A stretch of 64,000 nucleotides of DNA from Lingula anatina (taxonomy: Eukaryota; Brachiopoda; Lingulata; Lingulida; Lingulidae): contig NW_019775658.1 in assembly GCF_001039355.2 (NCBI RefSeq), positions 559,209 to 623,208 of the forward strand, read 5' to 3'. Made by a program: the position numbers and the translations under genes. Positions 24,976 to 38,134 of the stretch are shown here, piece by piece. The notes under the pieces were generated by a model that was not told where the DNA came from, ran no database searches, and saw only the letters and a list, made by a program, of their open reading frames with translations. Position 1 is the stretch's first letter; every line of letters begins with the position of its first letter.

Positions 24976-27900
24976 ATTTTATTTATTTCTTAAACAAGAT
25001 CAACACGGTGATTACTATGAATATATACCGGTTTCTTAATTCAAATCTGACACGACTCCCGACTCCCTTCACTTATAATGGCAAAACAAGAAAAAAAAAC
25101 TTCAGATATACAGGCATTCCTTTTTATTGCAGTTATTATCATGCAAGGCTAATAACAATCTTCAAGCAAGAAATGCACTGGCAGCATTTTGACGGGGTGA
25201 AAATAATAATGAACAAAGGTAGTGGCTGCACAAAATGCTAACTCCAAATAGTAAAATGTGCTAATTACAGGAACTCGGCCAATAAATACAGTATAAACCC
25301 CTCCCAAAAAAATTCCTCCGCACCCCCGCCCCCAAATCTCCCTACACGAAACCCGCCGCTTTCCCCATTTCACTACGTTTACATTCTTTTAACAATGGAA
25401 AACAGTATCACACATTGGGACACAAAGTCTGCGCTTGTAAATTCATCGTTTTCAATTTGATGCTCCCTAATATGCCTTTGATGTCGACTGCAACCACCAT
25501 CATACCAGGATTACAATGCGGCTCCAAAACTTCAGCTCTTTTAAGGTTGGATGCACGCGATAATCCGTTTTAAATACATAGCATGTGTACCGATATTATT
25601 AATTGTGTTATAGTTGAAGCATTGTCTCTGGGACTGGTTTAATTGTTTATTTTACTGACGGTCAGTTGATGAATCTGTTGTGGCACGCCTCCATTGTATT
25701 GTATTGTCTACCAGTTAACATGACTGGCACTACTGTAGTATATTTAGTATACAATATGTGGTATCCTTCTTCAATAGAAAAATTTACTTATCTTTTATAT
25801 GGTGCTATTATGCTATCTTATATAGAGCAATTGTGTATTAAATGGATATTACCCCCTTTAAGTGCAGTGAAATGGATTTTAGTTTTATGTGCGAGCAAAT
25901 GTCTTTCTGTACGTTGATAGTGATTATGTACACGACTCCCACTTCTGTGGTTTCCTATGATGACAGTTTCTTTATAACAGCTCCATTAGTTTGAGACAAA
26001 TATGTGAAATTATGTGGAATCTTTATTAAATGACCGCTGCTTTTGCCCAGACACGTACTTTTGCGTTTCAATACATAGTGGAAAAAGCACGAGAATCCAC
26101 GTGAGGTGGGGCTGACCTTTAAGCAACGAGGGTGGCACTGTATTCGCTGGGGGTGTCGTCTCATAAAGCAATATGAAAATAACATGCAACATACGTAGCT
26201 TTCTGACAAAAATGCAATTTGACAGAACTTGAGAGCAAATACCAAGAAAAAAATTAATGGATAAGTTCTGTCAGCCTTGATTCTTTGCCGTATTAGTCAT
26301 TAGTTCTGACACGATTCTCCTCCAAATCCTGCGACATCTCGCTTGATTTCACGTTGAGTCGCCAAACTTAGGGGGTAACTCGGATTAACCCCATCGATAT
26401 GACGTACTGTAGTAAGTATGTTCGTCTATCCAATCTTCCTGAAAGTATGTTTTTGTATAGTATATATTTTTTTGTCTTTTGCAGGATCTATCACACATTA
26501 AAAAAATGATAAGGAAATTATGCGCTTTTGTGGTTGACAGCGCGTTCTGTAAGAAATATTATAGGGAAATCGTCTGATGATTCAACGTGCGTTATTTGTT
26601 GCTAGTTCATTTTAAACCACTCTGTGCTGTTTAAATCCCATTTACCCATCATCACCAGGTAAATGCGTTGGCTATTATTGCATAGGACTGAGGGGCCATG
26701 TCACGTCCCCCGCAGGGAGCTACAGGTACGAGTACACGTCAGTTCAAGTTTTAAGGCGGTTATAAGGACGAGGGTGGGTTGGTGGGTTGGGTGGTATTAA
26801 ATCAAAATCCTAACACAAACAATACATGATTAACACAAGTCCTTTAAAATACGCAGCATCTTTTTAAATGGTCTAATATCAGATCAGAGTACAAAATATT
26901 ATTTAATGTTATTAAAATTGCCATGATTGAATGCGATATGCAAGTCGACCTCTATGAGAGCAGGGGCATGTTTTACAAAACCAGTTAAAACCTAGACTTG
27001 GTCTAAACTTTATGACTACCTTTTAGTCACCTCTGACCTAAGATGAATTAGTGGATGTCCAACCCAGTGAAATGCTTTGCGTTTTTTTATAACACGAAAA
27101 AATGGTTAATGCTTATGACCAGTGCTTGGTCTATTTAAGTGTCCTACGGCTCATTTGTACTGAAAATAAAAATAAAAATTAAACTACGAAGAGCATTCGG
27201 CATAGGAATTTTAAGTACTTGCCTAAGGATACGGTCCTTAACAAATATAGAGAAACTCGTTTGCGTAACGTAACCGGTTCTGCATGATTACACAACTATC
27301 GAATTACACGGCAGCACGAAGCAAAATCTTCTTCTTCTCAGTTCAATTAATGCACATTTTACATCCAAGCTACAATCTACATAAATTCTGCGTACGCCAG
27401 GTGTCTTGAAATGTTTCTGTTAATTGTTGTCCTCGCATCACCAGGCTAATGGAGCATGTTCGTGTGAAATATATGTTTTAATATCTTTGATGATGAGCAC
27501 TGGACGGGTTTATGACCTTACCTGGACAAGGACATCATGTGTGGAAACCTGTGACAGGCGACACCCCCAGGGGATCAATCTCATTTACACGGTCAGCTGA
27601 AGTTCATCGCCGTTCCATATCAAAGAAACCTTGTCTCTAACAGCATCTCTTCTTGTTTCTGCGATGTTGAGTTCTTAGTTACTGAAAAGTGTTCACTTTA
27701 GAGGTTCTCTTTCTTCTCGGCCTAAAACGAGAGCCTTTCGTTGCATTGTTTATTCTTGTAATGAATTGGTCCGTTGCAGAAAGGTAACATGTACCTTAGC
27801 TGTAATAAATTGTCACGTCGCAAAGAAAATCGGTGTGTAGATTATGAGGTTTGTACTTATGCTGAGATTGAACAAGTCGCATGCAAACAAATTCCACTTG

Positions 27901-29260
27901 GGCCTGAATAACATCGCGCGTGTAAAAATGTGTTTTTTTCTCAACAATGTCGAGTGTAGCTCTTTAAAAAAATGAAGTAAATGTGCAAGTAAAAATAAGA
28001 AATCTTATTACGTGCATGTCAACAGGAAGTCGTTTGAACACGGGATCACATGCACGTACTTCCTAATAAACTATTGTTCATGAGAAACCATGGCAAACGA
28101 CACTACTAAGCGTCGGTCTTTATGTCTGTATCTTTTATTATTATTTTTCATCTAACGCGTATGTTTGAATATTAAGTCGTTTTTAACTCTATAGATTTAC
28201 TGTACATCACCTTTTCCACAAATTAATTTACAGTACAGTACAGTACAGTACAGTATGATTTTTTGTAATTTTCCTTTCTTTTCAGAACACATTCGATCAT
28301 TTAGTCATTCCAAAAATTCAATATACAGTTATCCTCTTTAACAACGTGAGCCTGAACTTCAAATGTATAAATAAGGATCGATCGAGCCACTGAACATAAC
28401 CCCATATCTCTTTTTGTTTCTACAAAGACAAGCAGTCTTTAGAGTCATCATAATTTATTGAAGATTTGCTTACTATTTTTAACATGTTGTGGCAGAGGGT
28501 TGTGTGTAACGAAAGGTTTTGTTTAAACTTGCCATGAAATTTCACCGTACCTCTCCCAAAGCACTGAATATTTTGCTGCTAACAATCCACGCCATTTTGA
28601 TCTCCAGCACACCGGTTGCAGTCAACACAAACCACCCGAAGTTATAACGCTAGCCACAAATCACGAAAAAAAGACACAGATTCCCATGCAGTGCAATACA
28701 AAACACATTAAGTCACCTTTTAAAAAGATTACACAACACTTGACCCACTATTCAACCCCTAGAATGGAATGCTTTACCGGACTTTCAAGGGACGTAAGCG
28801 GTCGTTTCTATTATACTTACTCTGGACCATAATGTACCCGTTGGTTTGCATATTGATGAGATGCGTATGATATTAATGGTATTGTTTTGATATGCGACAA
28901 TCAAAGGGCCTTATTGGGCTGTTCTTCTATACTAATACCTCTCTTCCTATATAGGTTGAATCACGCAAAGGACCCTTTCTGGCTTGCCTCCCCAGTCGAT
29001 CAGCATTTGCATTATGCCTTTTCGGGCCACTGTCGCCTTACATGAGATACAAAATTAAATTGGCATGAGAGGGGATCCATGCTTCATCAATGTCGGGTAA
29101 ATGAATTGGCGACACAGGGCGATAAAAACGCATTATTCAAATGCAGGGTCCCTTTATGTTTAGTACTTTCCACCTATCAGCGCATTCCGCAATACAATAG
29201 ACCTCTTTTCTCTAGCAAACAGACACATAGGTTCATTAAATTTCGTCATGATAGTGAGCG

Positions 29261-29268
29261 TATATAAA
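29261..29268 (+). promoter_or_regulatory. TATA box of collagen gene C
   Basis: TATATAAA lies about 60 bases before a GTAAGG donor. The exon after it shares a motif with the gene B first exon (see 9707-9759). The predicted transcription start is near 29291. Confidence 0.7.
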
Positions 29269-29290
29269 CAGACGGCTCCAACCGAAGTAT

Positions 29291-29329
29291 GAGAGAAACG
29301 GCACTTGCTTTTCCTACAGGACACAAAAG
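29291..29329 (+). other. Non-coding first exon of collagen gene C
   Basis: It contains TTGCTTTTCCTACAGGA and ends CAAAAG at donor GTAAGG. It would splice over about 1.97 kb to the acceptor at 31293-31294, seven bases before the start codon. It is paralogous to the gene B leader exon. The 5' limit is approximate. Confidence 0.65.
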
Positions 29330-31301
29330 GTAAGGGCGAATTTCAGGTGTGACTGTCGCTTTACATGCATTGTACAGCGTTCGCTGGCGCAGGGTCGTCA
29401 ATGCACAGGATGCGATGCAGGTGGTGGGTGCGTCCGTATGACATGGATGAATTGATGAAGCTGAATTTTGTTTTAGAATTTGTTTGCATACTTTAGAACA
29501 GCGCAACTTTTAGAATGTCCGATTTAGTCGAAAGAAAAAAAGGGTTTTAAGCGATTCGGAGTCATTTTTTTTTTCTTTTAAGTCGCTGACATCTTATATA
29601 TTTATTGTTTCAAAATTGCCTGGCAAACAGCAAGTTTTGTGTTACGCGCTGTATAATATTATGCTTAAATGTTCGATGAAAGTATAGAGAAAATGTGTGC
29701 AGTCCGATTAAGTATGCGCAACTGCGTCTCTAATGAAAAATATTCGAAAGCGACAAGCCTTTAAAATTTTGGCATTCAAGTATCAGTTAACTCTCACTCT
29801 AATACTTCGTTATGTGAAAACTGGAATATAGTTTTTAAAAAGCTTTTTTTAAGTCATCGGTTATAAATACGTTTTAGATTAATTTTGTGAAGATTTCGTG
29901 TTTTTTTCTACATTCAACCCTTTAACAAAAAAGCTAGTCGACCTAAATTTAAAGGCATATTAAGAGCATTAGTAAGGTAAGATTGGTCTGAATCTCCTTA
30001 GCAAGAAGGGGATGTTTTAAGAATGGCGCGACCAAAAACATTAGCGACCACGGCCCTATTAAATATACGTGAGGTCAAATACTTTTACGCCTATAAAAAT
30101 TGATTAAGAATAATTCAGAATGCGTTATCAGTTATCTCGCTGCAGAAACTCGACCCTTACGCAAGAAGACAGTAGCGATATTGTTCCATAGCAATTTATT
30201 GACAGTGTCGTCAAACTCGTTTTCTAACCATTAAAATTTCAACCTCTGATTGGCCTGGTTTAATGGCGATTAATTTTCACTGAAACAATTGGCCACTGTT
30301 CGAAATGATTGGAGTCAACAGGTCTGTTTGCGTGCGGTTTCTCTTAACTTAATTTATTTGAAGTCAAATGTTTGTACAACTTCGTGACTAATGGACGAAA
30401 TATCGTGACCCCTTCATTTAGTACTTTATGCCGCTAGTCTTTGCAAAGGTTAGATATTTTTAAGGATTTCACAATTACTTTATTTAAACAGTGAAGATGG
30501 TATTCCTGGCATTTTTTTCTTATTGTATTGAATTAGTCATTACAATAAACCTTGACGACCGTAGGCGCATGTTTCGGAACCTTTTTCTCGGCTAACATTT
30601 TCAGTTGTTTAAAAAAATATCTTTTGGTGAAAAAAGTTATGACGTAATGTCATTGATTATAGATGGCCCTAGAGGCGATCTTTTAGATGACGTGACCACA
30701 AATAATTCATGCTTTGCGTGCTAACGGGAAATATTCTGGAAGTCAGACGCGTGGCAAATAGGTAGCACAATATAAGCCTTTATACCTGACAATCGTAACA
30801 TTTAAAAGAACAAGTTTGTTACTGACCACAATCCTGCAAATAATTGAAGCCGAAAGGCAAAACTGGATATCATTTCCTTTGGACATGCACTAAACATTTC
30901 AGTGGTGTAACCATTATGTGTAACCATGATTTTTAACCATGTTATATGGATAATACAATTATTAGTTAATTTTAGGCAACACAACAGATCTTTTCTTATA
31001 AAAGACTTAATGCTGAAAGTAAAACGTACGCAAAAATTATTTACTTCATTTTATAACCATTAGTTTCGTCTTGTGGTTAGACTCTGTGTCTCTAGCAGCA
31101 CTGAAACGAACATAATTTACGAATGATTCCTTCTTTTCTACACTTTAACTACCCGTCTGCATGATGCATATAAAATACAGCCGCCAGGTTGTGGCTTTAA
31201 ATGGATTATCAGAAAAATATCTTCGCGCTTATTGTGAAACAGAAAATGGCTATTTGTACAACGAATACTAAGCTCAACCACAATTTTTTTACAGCAAGAA
31301 C

Positions 31302-31378
31302 ATGTGGACCCGTTTGGCACTTTTGGCTGTGGTGGTCGTTGCCACACAGGCCACCTCCATCCGTAAGTATTTTACTTC

Positions 31379-31425
<47 letters not shown>

Positions 31426-34400
31426 CACTTTTCATAGCTTAGACACGACAAAGTTATCTTCAGCATTTCATATACAATCAATTGAAAATGTGTTGTAACA
31501 AATAAACGTGGAATTAATTGCAAAGGAATTTTTTTCGTTCCAGGTTATGGATATGCCGGAGGTAGGCAATCAAAACGACTACATTATTTAGACTTAAATG
31601 TTTCTCCAGTTTCTGTACTTTAACTAAGAAGAAACGTACCGTACTATTTATGGATTTTCAAACCCTTGACTTGAGATTTTTTTTCTAATGGGAGTTAGCG
31701 GGATACAACTTTTTTCTAGTAGAATTTGAATTTCCCTCGGCGTAAACGTCTTCAGTTTCAAACGTACATGTTTTAAAAGCTGGTTGTTTTCAAGTATTCA
31801 ATAAGTTTCTATAAAATGAGTCCATATATGCGAGATGCACACTGATCTATCAGTCTTATTACGTTCCAGACGCATGTACTCCAAACCCATGTTTAAACAA
31901 CGGAGTTTGTACCAGTCTGGGTGGAGATAGATTTAGATGTAGCTGTTTGAGAGGACTTACTGGTATCATCTGTCACTTGGGTAAGTGGAATAAATTTTAA
32001 CAAAAAAAGAATCTTGGTGAGCACAACTTAATAATGCTACACAAGGACATTCTGATACAAAGAAACGCACCCTGGATGTTGCTGAGGTAAAATACTACTG
32101 GTGACGAGCCCTAATATCAAAATTTAAATTATGGTATCATTTTTGAAAGCAGTGTCTTTTTACATCGCTTTTAAGTACCCGTTAGACGATGTCAGAATTA
32201 TGAAATCCACATCCAATTATGTGGTGAACACAAATTGTAAAGACATAATGGGATAACTTTTCCGTTTTCACGTCATTCTTTGTCAGGCTACTTCGTCTTC
32301 ACAAAACCTTGTCCGTACAAATAAAAAATGTTCTCTTCGGTAACATAAGGTATTTCTGTACATAGAAAACAACTAAATTCCATTCCCGTCTAAACTTTCA
32401 GATGAGGCTGGCAACCCAGCCTGCCCAGGCAAGTGCGTCGGCGTCCCAGGCCCAGCTGGTGCCCCAGGACCACAGGGTCCAGCCGGAGCCCCAGGTGTCG
32501 GCGTTCCAGGTGCTGATGGTCGTCCAGGTGCCCCAGGCGCTCCAGGTAAAGCCGTCAACTAAATAGTGTGTGCAGCGTGGACCCACGTTAATTTAAAACT
32601 AAATTAAAACTAAACATCACTGCATAATATTCAAAGCATGGCATGTGATATGTTGGTACAAATTATTATTCATGAAAACTTATTTGGAATGAAAATAATA
32701 ACTTACTAATTATACCTCTATAGGTCTGAAGGGTGCCCGTGGTGCTAGTGGCTTCCCAGGTGCTCCAGGTGCTGACGGCAAGCCAGGTCCCGCTGGCCGC
32801 CCAGGTGCTGACGGTGAGTTACAGTCACGATTATTGCCTACGTTAAGCTGTAACAATGAAAATTGCATTTCCGATTATTGTGTTCAGTGTAATCGCTGTA
32901 AGCTTCGTCCAAATGATATCCGAAAAAAACAAAGCCTTAAAAGTAGGAAGTTGAAAATAACCGTCCCAAAGAGTTAATTGTACATAGCTATCCTTTATGT
33001 TTTTTCAACAAAAACAGGACTTCATCTTTTCACACGGTTTTGAAATAAGTTTCCATTTCTTGTAGGTCGCCCAGGCGCTCCAGGTGCTCCAGGAGCCAAG
33101 GGTGCCCGTGGCGCCACTGGTGCCACAGGTGCTCCAGGCAACGATGGTCGCCCAGGTGCTGCCGGACGTCCAGGTGCTCGTGGTCCAGTCGGTCCAGTCG
33201 GCCGTCCAGGTGCTCCAGGTCTTGCAGGTGCTCCAGGTCTTCCAGGAAAGGATGGTGCCCCAGGTCGCAACGGTCTTGATGGTGCTCCAGGTGCCCCAGG
33301 CGCTAAGGGTCCACGTGGTAACACTGGTGCTCCAGGTGCTGCCGGTCTTAACGGTGCCCCAGGTGCACGCGGTCCAGTCGGTCCAGTTGGTGCCCCAGGA
33401 AAGGATGGTCGCAACGGTGCTCCAGGCCGTAACGGTCTTGACGGTGCTCCAGGTCCCAAGGGCGCCAGAGGTGCCACCGGTGCAACAGGTGCTCCAGGTC
33501 GCCCAGGAAAGGATGGTCTCAACGGTGCTCGAGGTTTTGATGGTGCCCCAGGCGCTAAAGGCAAGGATGGACTTAACGGTGCTCCAGGTGCCCCAGGTCG
33601 CGATGGTTTTAACGGCGCTCCAGGTGCCAAGGGAGCTAGAGGTGCTACCGGTGCCCCAGGTGCTCCAGGTCGCCCAGGTGCTAAGGGCAAGGACGGCGCC
33701 AACGGTCTGCCAGGTCTTGATGGTCGCCCAGGTGCCGCTGGTCGCCCAGGTGCTCGTGGTCCAGCTGGTCCAGCCGGTCGCCCAGGTAAAGATGGTTTGG
33801 CTGGTCGTCCAGGTGCTTCCGGTAGACCAGGTGCCAAGGGTGCCCCAGGTCCAGTTGGACCCGTCGGACCCGTCGGTGCTCCAGGTCGTAATGGTGCCCC
33901 AGGCAAGGATGGTCTTAACGGTGCCCCAGGCGCTCGTGGTCCAAGAGGCCCAGTTGGTCCAGTTGGTTTTACCGGCGCCCCAGGTGCCCCAGGCAAAGAT
34001 GGTGCCGCTGGCAGAAATGGCGCCCCAGGTGCTCCAGGACGCAAAGGCGCTGATGGTCTTAACGGTGCCCCAGGCAAAGATGGTGCTGCTGGCAGAAATG
34101 GTGCCCCAGGCAGAGTTGGTGCCCCAGGTCCAGTTGGCCCACAGGGTGCTAAGGGTGCCGCTGGTGCCCCAGGCCGTGATGGTTTCAACGGTGCTCCAGG
34201 CAAGGATGGTCTCAATGGCGCTCCAGGAAAAGACGGTGCCCCAGGCCGTAATGGCGCCCGTGGTCCAGCTGGTCCAGTTGGTCCAGTCGGCCCAGTCGGT
34301 GCTCCAGGCCGCAATGGTGCTCCAGGCAAGGATGGTCCAGCTGGTGCCCCAGGTCGCAATGGTGCCCCAGGCGCTAAGGGCGCTACTGGTGCCCCAGGTC

Positions 34401-35525
34401 GCAATGGTGCCCCAGGTGCTAAGGGTGCTCGTGGTGCTTCTGGCGCTCCAGGCAGAGACGGACTCGCAGGTGCCCCAGGCAAGAGAGGTCCAGCAGGTCC
34501 AGCCGGTCCACAGGGTCGCCCAGGACCACAAGGCGCTCCAGGTGCCGTCGGTGCCCCAGGTGCTCGCGGTCCAGTCGGACCAGTAGGTGCCCCAGGTGCC
34601 CCAGGCAAGGATGGTGCCCCAGGTGCTGACGGTCGCCCAGGTGCCCCAGGTGCTCCAGGCGGTAAAGGTCCACGTGGTGCCACTGGTGCCCCAGGCCGTG
34701 ACGGTCTTGATGGCGCCCCAGGTGCCCCAGGCAAGCAGGGACCAGCCGGACCAGTCGGAGCCGTTGGTGCCCCAGGTGCCCCAGGCCGTGATGGCGCCCC
34801 AGGTGCTCAAGGTAAGCTCTTCAGCAGCACAAATATATAAAAATTGACTTGAGGCAAATTTGGAAAGGATGAATTTTGTCTTGAAATATTGCTATTTGCA
34901 GAATAAGTTTGCATTAAAAATATTAAATGCGCCAGCTGTTTTTTTCTTACGCCAGCCATATATTCATTGTGTGCAACTGACTTGTGTAAACGGGTAAATA
35001 TACATTACGATATGTTCACATAACTTTATTTTCTATTGAAGGACCAAGAGGCGATACCGGTGCCACTGGTGCCCCAGGTGCCCCAGGCCGTGACGGTGCC
35101 CCAGGCGCTCAAGGTTAGTTTTTGGTCTATACAAAATAGATACACCGCACTGTGACTTCGTTCTCGACCTTAACAATGCTGTTGGATATAAGTTCATCTT
35201 TAAGTAACTGACCTCCCGGATTAGTCCCAGCCATACTTTTCACGGGCATTTTATAAATAATTCCATGTGAAATTCGAAATTAAAGTTTTCGACTAGAAGT
35301 TAGGAAAAGGTTCATGTGCCCAGCATTTATATTGACAAGCAAACTCAGTGAAGTTGTTGTTATTATTACTATTATTATAAATGTTATTATGATTATTTAT
35401 TTCGATGTACACCTTTTATCATTGCAGGTGAGATGGGAGCCATGGGAGCCCGTGGTGCCATGGGTGCCGCCGGCCGCCCAGCCGCCGCCCGTGGATTCGG
35501 ATACAAGAAGCCACGTTACTACTAA
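31302..35525 (+). CDS. Secreted EGF-collagen protein (gene C), 779 aa
   Basis: Coding exons: 31302-31362, 31544-31561, 31870-31980, 32402-32545, 32724-32813, 33066-34811, 35042-35113, 35428-35525 (stop TAA). All introns are phase 1 and the total is 2340 nt, identical to gene B although individual 5' exons differ. The signal peptide [17 protein letters not shown] is followed by an 18-nt microexon (RYGYAGG) and an EGF domain, DACTPNPC to GIICHLG, with six cysteines. The next exon adds two cysteines ([10 protein letters not shown]), absent from gene B, before the helix. Gly-X-Y then runs with one missing residue at GVGVPG near 32496, the same place as in gene B. The giant exon is exactly 194 triplets, rich in GAP, GRN, GRP, GKD and GPV. 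The tail has GAMGA-type triplets and ends FGYKKPRYY. There is no fibrillar C-propeptide. Probably a secreted matrix or shell collagen, paralogue of B by tandem duplication. Confidence 0.94.
31379..31425. repeat. (ATT)n microsatellite in the first coding intron of gene C
   Basis: About fifteen TTA/ATT units start 16 bases after the signal-peptide exon donor. Confidence 0.9.
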
Positions 35526-35768
35526 ACTGTTAATCTAAACAACCTCTGGGAAGTCGGTGACAAGACGGACACGGTACAAGAACTCCTGCACGGGGAAACC
35601 CCGCGGTGAATAGCCCAAGTGCTTTCGGGGATTGGGTCAATACTTTCTCAACGTTTTTCGGACTATTCCCATCACTGTGGTCGACTTGTTACGGATGGAC
35701 CAGACAATGTGTTTTGTATGAAGAGTGTGTATTTTATTATTTTGTTTTAAGACTAGTAAGGAAAAACA

Positions 35769-35774
35769 AATAAA
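35769..35774 (+). other. Polyadenylation signal of gene C
   Basis: AATAAA lies about 245 bases after the stop codon, with a second AATAAA at 36053-36058. Either could end the transcript. Confidence 0.55.
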
Positions 35775-36767
35775 AAAGGCGAACGCATGGGGTTTTATTA
35801 TTCCGTGAGAAGCCTTTCATAAGTGAATCCATTTGATCGTTCTTTCATTTCTGTTAAAGGACAATTCATTACGCTTAACGGGGCTTTCGTATTTTCCCTA
35901 AATGGCGCTGTACTGTTCACCTGATGTGCTATGTTTTCTTATGTCCTCCTTTCAACTTTTCTTTTAACGATCCTGCTAGCTATAATGAGCATGCGTGTTG
36001 CAATGTAATACGTATCTCCAGCCAATTTCCATCAGGCATATTCTTATTGCGAAATAAACTTTATTTATCTAAAAACATTTTCGTGTTAATACACTGTAGA
36101 TAGAGAGGCTCGTTCTATTTCGATATACATTCATATATATACATGTATTAGTGGTTAAATCCATATATTAGCTATTTTCATTGACAAAACACTCACTTGA
36201 ATTTTTGATTTGGAATGCATGTACCACTAAATTCGCAACGTATTGGTTTCGATTTTTGATCTAACATGAACATAAGTTCAAAAGCAAATTAAATGTCTCC
36301 TCAATGGACTTGATGGGATGAGTTCTTAAGATCAGCTCTATCTTCATAAGTAAACTTCGTTTTGCGCTAAAAACTAATTTATTAATTTAAACCATGTATG
36401 AAAAATCTATCTGCAAGGTATCTTGACCTTCTTGACATTCCCATTTATGCTGTCATACCACTTGAGTTAATTTCCTAATTACATGATCCAAATAATTATG
36501 CCTTAAATTGCCGTTACAGCTTCTCCACCCCAAACAGCTTCGGTAGGCCCTATAACAGGCATTAGTTACAATGAGGGTCCATAATTTCAATACATATTTC
36601 CACCTTGAAAATAATGTAGCTGCCATTGCTTAATTCAGACCTTGGTTTTATCAAGGTTTTACTTTGAACTAACTTTAAAATGTGAATCAAAGCACCTCGT
36701 CAAATAACTAATTCAGTTATTCACTTATCAAAATGGCCAATGGACAGTGACTATTCTCTTTGCAAAG

Positions 36768-36768
<1 letters not shown>

Positions 36769-36828
<60 letters not shown>

Positions 36829-36829
36829 G
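36769..36829. repeat. (ATT)n microsatellite
   Basis: About twenty units in the spacer between gene C and TMEM192. The rest of 36060-38370 shows no gene or element I can support apart from the hairpin at 38099-38134. Confidence 0.9.
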
Positions 36830-38098
36830 AGGGAAACGCTTTTCGTGTCGGGAGTCCGTTTTTCAATTGTTCTTGGCCGAAAACGTCGTCCTCTTGAATT
36901 GTACTACCGCCGACTTCCAAGCCACCATCAAATGATGAGAACCTTGCGTGCCCCTGACTGTTAAGCTCTGCTAATGAGAGAGGAACACATGCGTCGAACA
37001 AAGATGGTACTGTGGTGTGATGAATGGCTGGGTTGAAATGTTAACGGGCTGAATTTTGTAGGAGTGTCTCAGTGTATTGAAAGATTTTTTTTTAAGTTTC
37101 GCTTTATTTGCATTATATCATTATAAAATGCATTACTATACTTTTATTGCTGACGTTCAACCCACCTCCTTGTCATAAACAGATTTTAAAAATGATTGAT
37201 GCAATTTTATTAGATCTAGACCCCTCATATTCCTGTTTTTCCGTAAAGCATATTAAAGATACAGAAAACTGTTTATTCGTGATTTTAGAGTACAATTAGT
37301 TCCTAGTTCAATTTTTATTTTAAGGACAGTGCTGCTCCTGGAATTTAAGCTGCTTCTCTCTCTCTTATACACACGCACACACTAACACGTTGTATATTTT
37401 TACTACTTTAGGTAATCATGATCTATAAATGAAATTGATGGATAGATACAAATTTATCCTGAGCGTAAATTGTTTTTCTTTCACAAAATCACAAAGCGTC
37501 ATTCAGTTTTCGCAACAATGGTTGGTTGTTTCTATATATAAGTAAAAAACATTTACTTCTAGTTCCTTTTCTTTGTTCTTTACACTTCACTTGTGTTGAA
37601 AATAATAGACGTATATAGGCTCAGTTTTTTTTTCAGTGATCAATTTTGTCTCAGTCTTGAGAAGTTTCCATCTTATTTTCGAATTCTTTGCCATATCTCA
37701 GAGTAATTCTAAATCAATTATCATGAATCAATTATTAAGGCCAGACAAAATTAATAAGTTGGTCTACAATATATATGGCAGTTGTAGGGCCTAGATGTTG
37801 GATTATTTATTTGTTTTTATTTTTTCTGGGGTGGGGGAGAAATGTAAAATCCACACTGTGGGTGATTTGAGAGAGTTTAAACAGCGAATCTTTTGCAAAT
37901 TCTTCCGCCTACCAAACAAATGCCAAATGCATTTTTCTTTTGCATTGATCCCTAAACAATCTTGTTTCCTAAAAATGGCAAATGAGGTTGGATCGTTAAC
38001 AAACTAACAACTTTTGTCTGACCTAAAGCCTTACTTTGATGAATGCATTATTTGGTAATCATGAAACACATTGTGACCGACATGTTAATGAAATCAAA

Positions 38099-38134
38099 GG
38101 GGGGGAGGGTCAGGATCCCCTGACCCTCTCCCCC
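38099..38134. repeat. GC-rich hairpin, probable remnant of a palindromic element
   Basis: GGGGGGAGGGTCAGG and CCTGACCCTCTCCCCCC face each other across about three bases, followed by AATCCGGCACTG. A short inverted repeat with this kind of sequence is typical of MITE debris, but no matching far end was found. Confidence 0.5.

Larger units (their letters stand above)
16310..29250. other. Spacer between collagen genes B and C
   Basis: About 13 kb, AT-rich, with no gene I can support. It contains a Harbinger-like MITE (18570-18792), an (ATTT)n run (23782-23833), a 58-bp minisatellite (24118-24450), a second palindromic MITE (24739-24975), a CA run near 22660-22685 and a short CAGTA repeat (28230-28255). 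It presumably also holds the upstream regulatory DNA of gene C near its right end. Confidence 0.6.
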
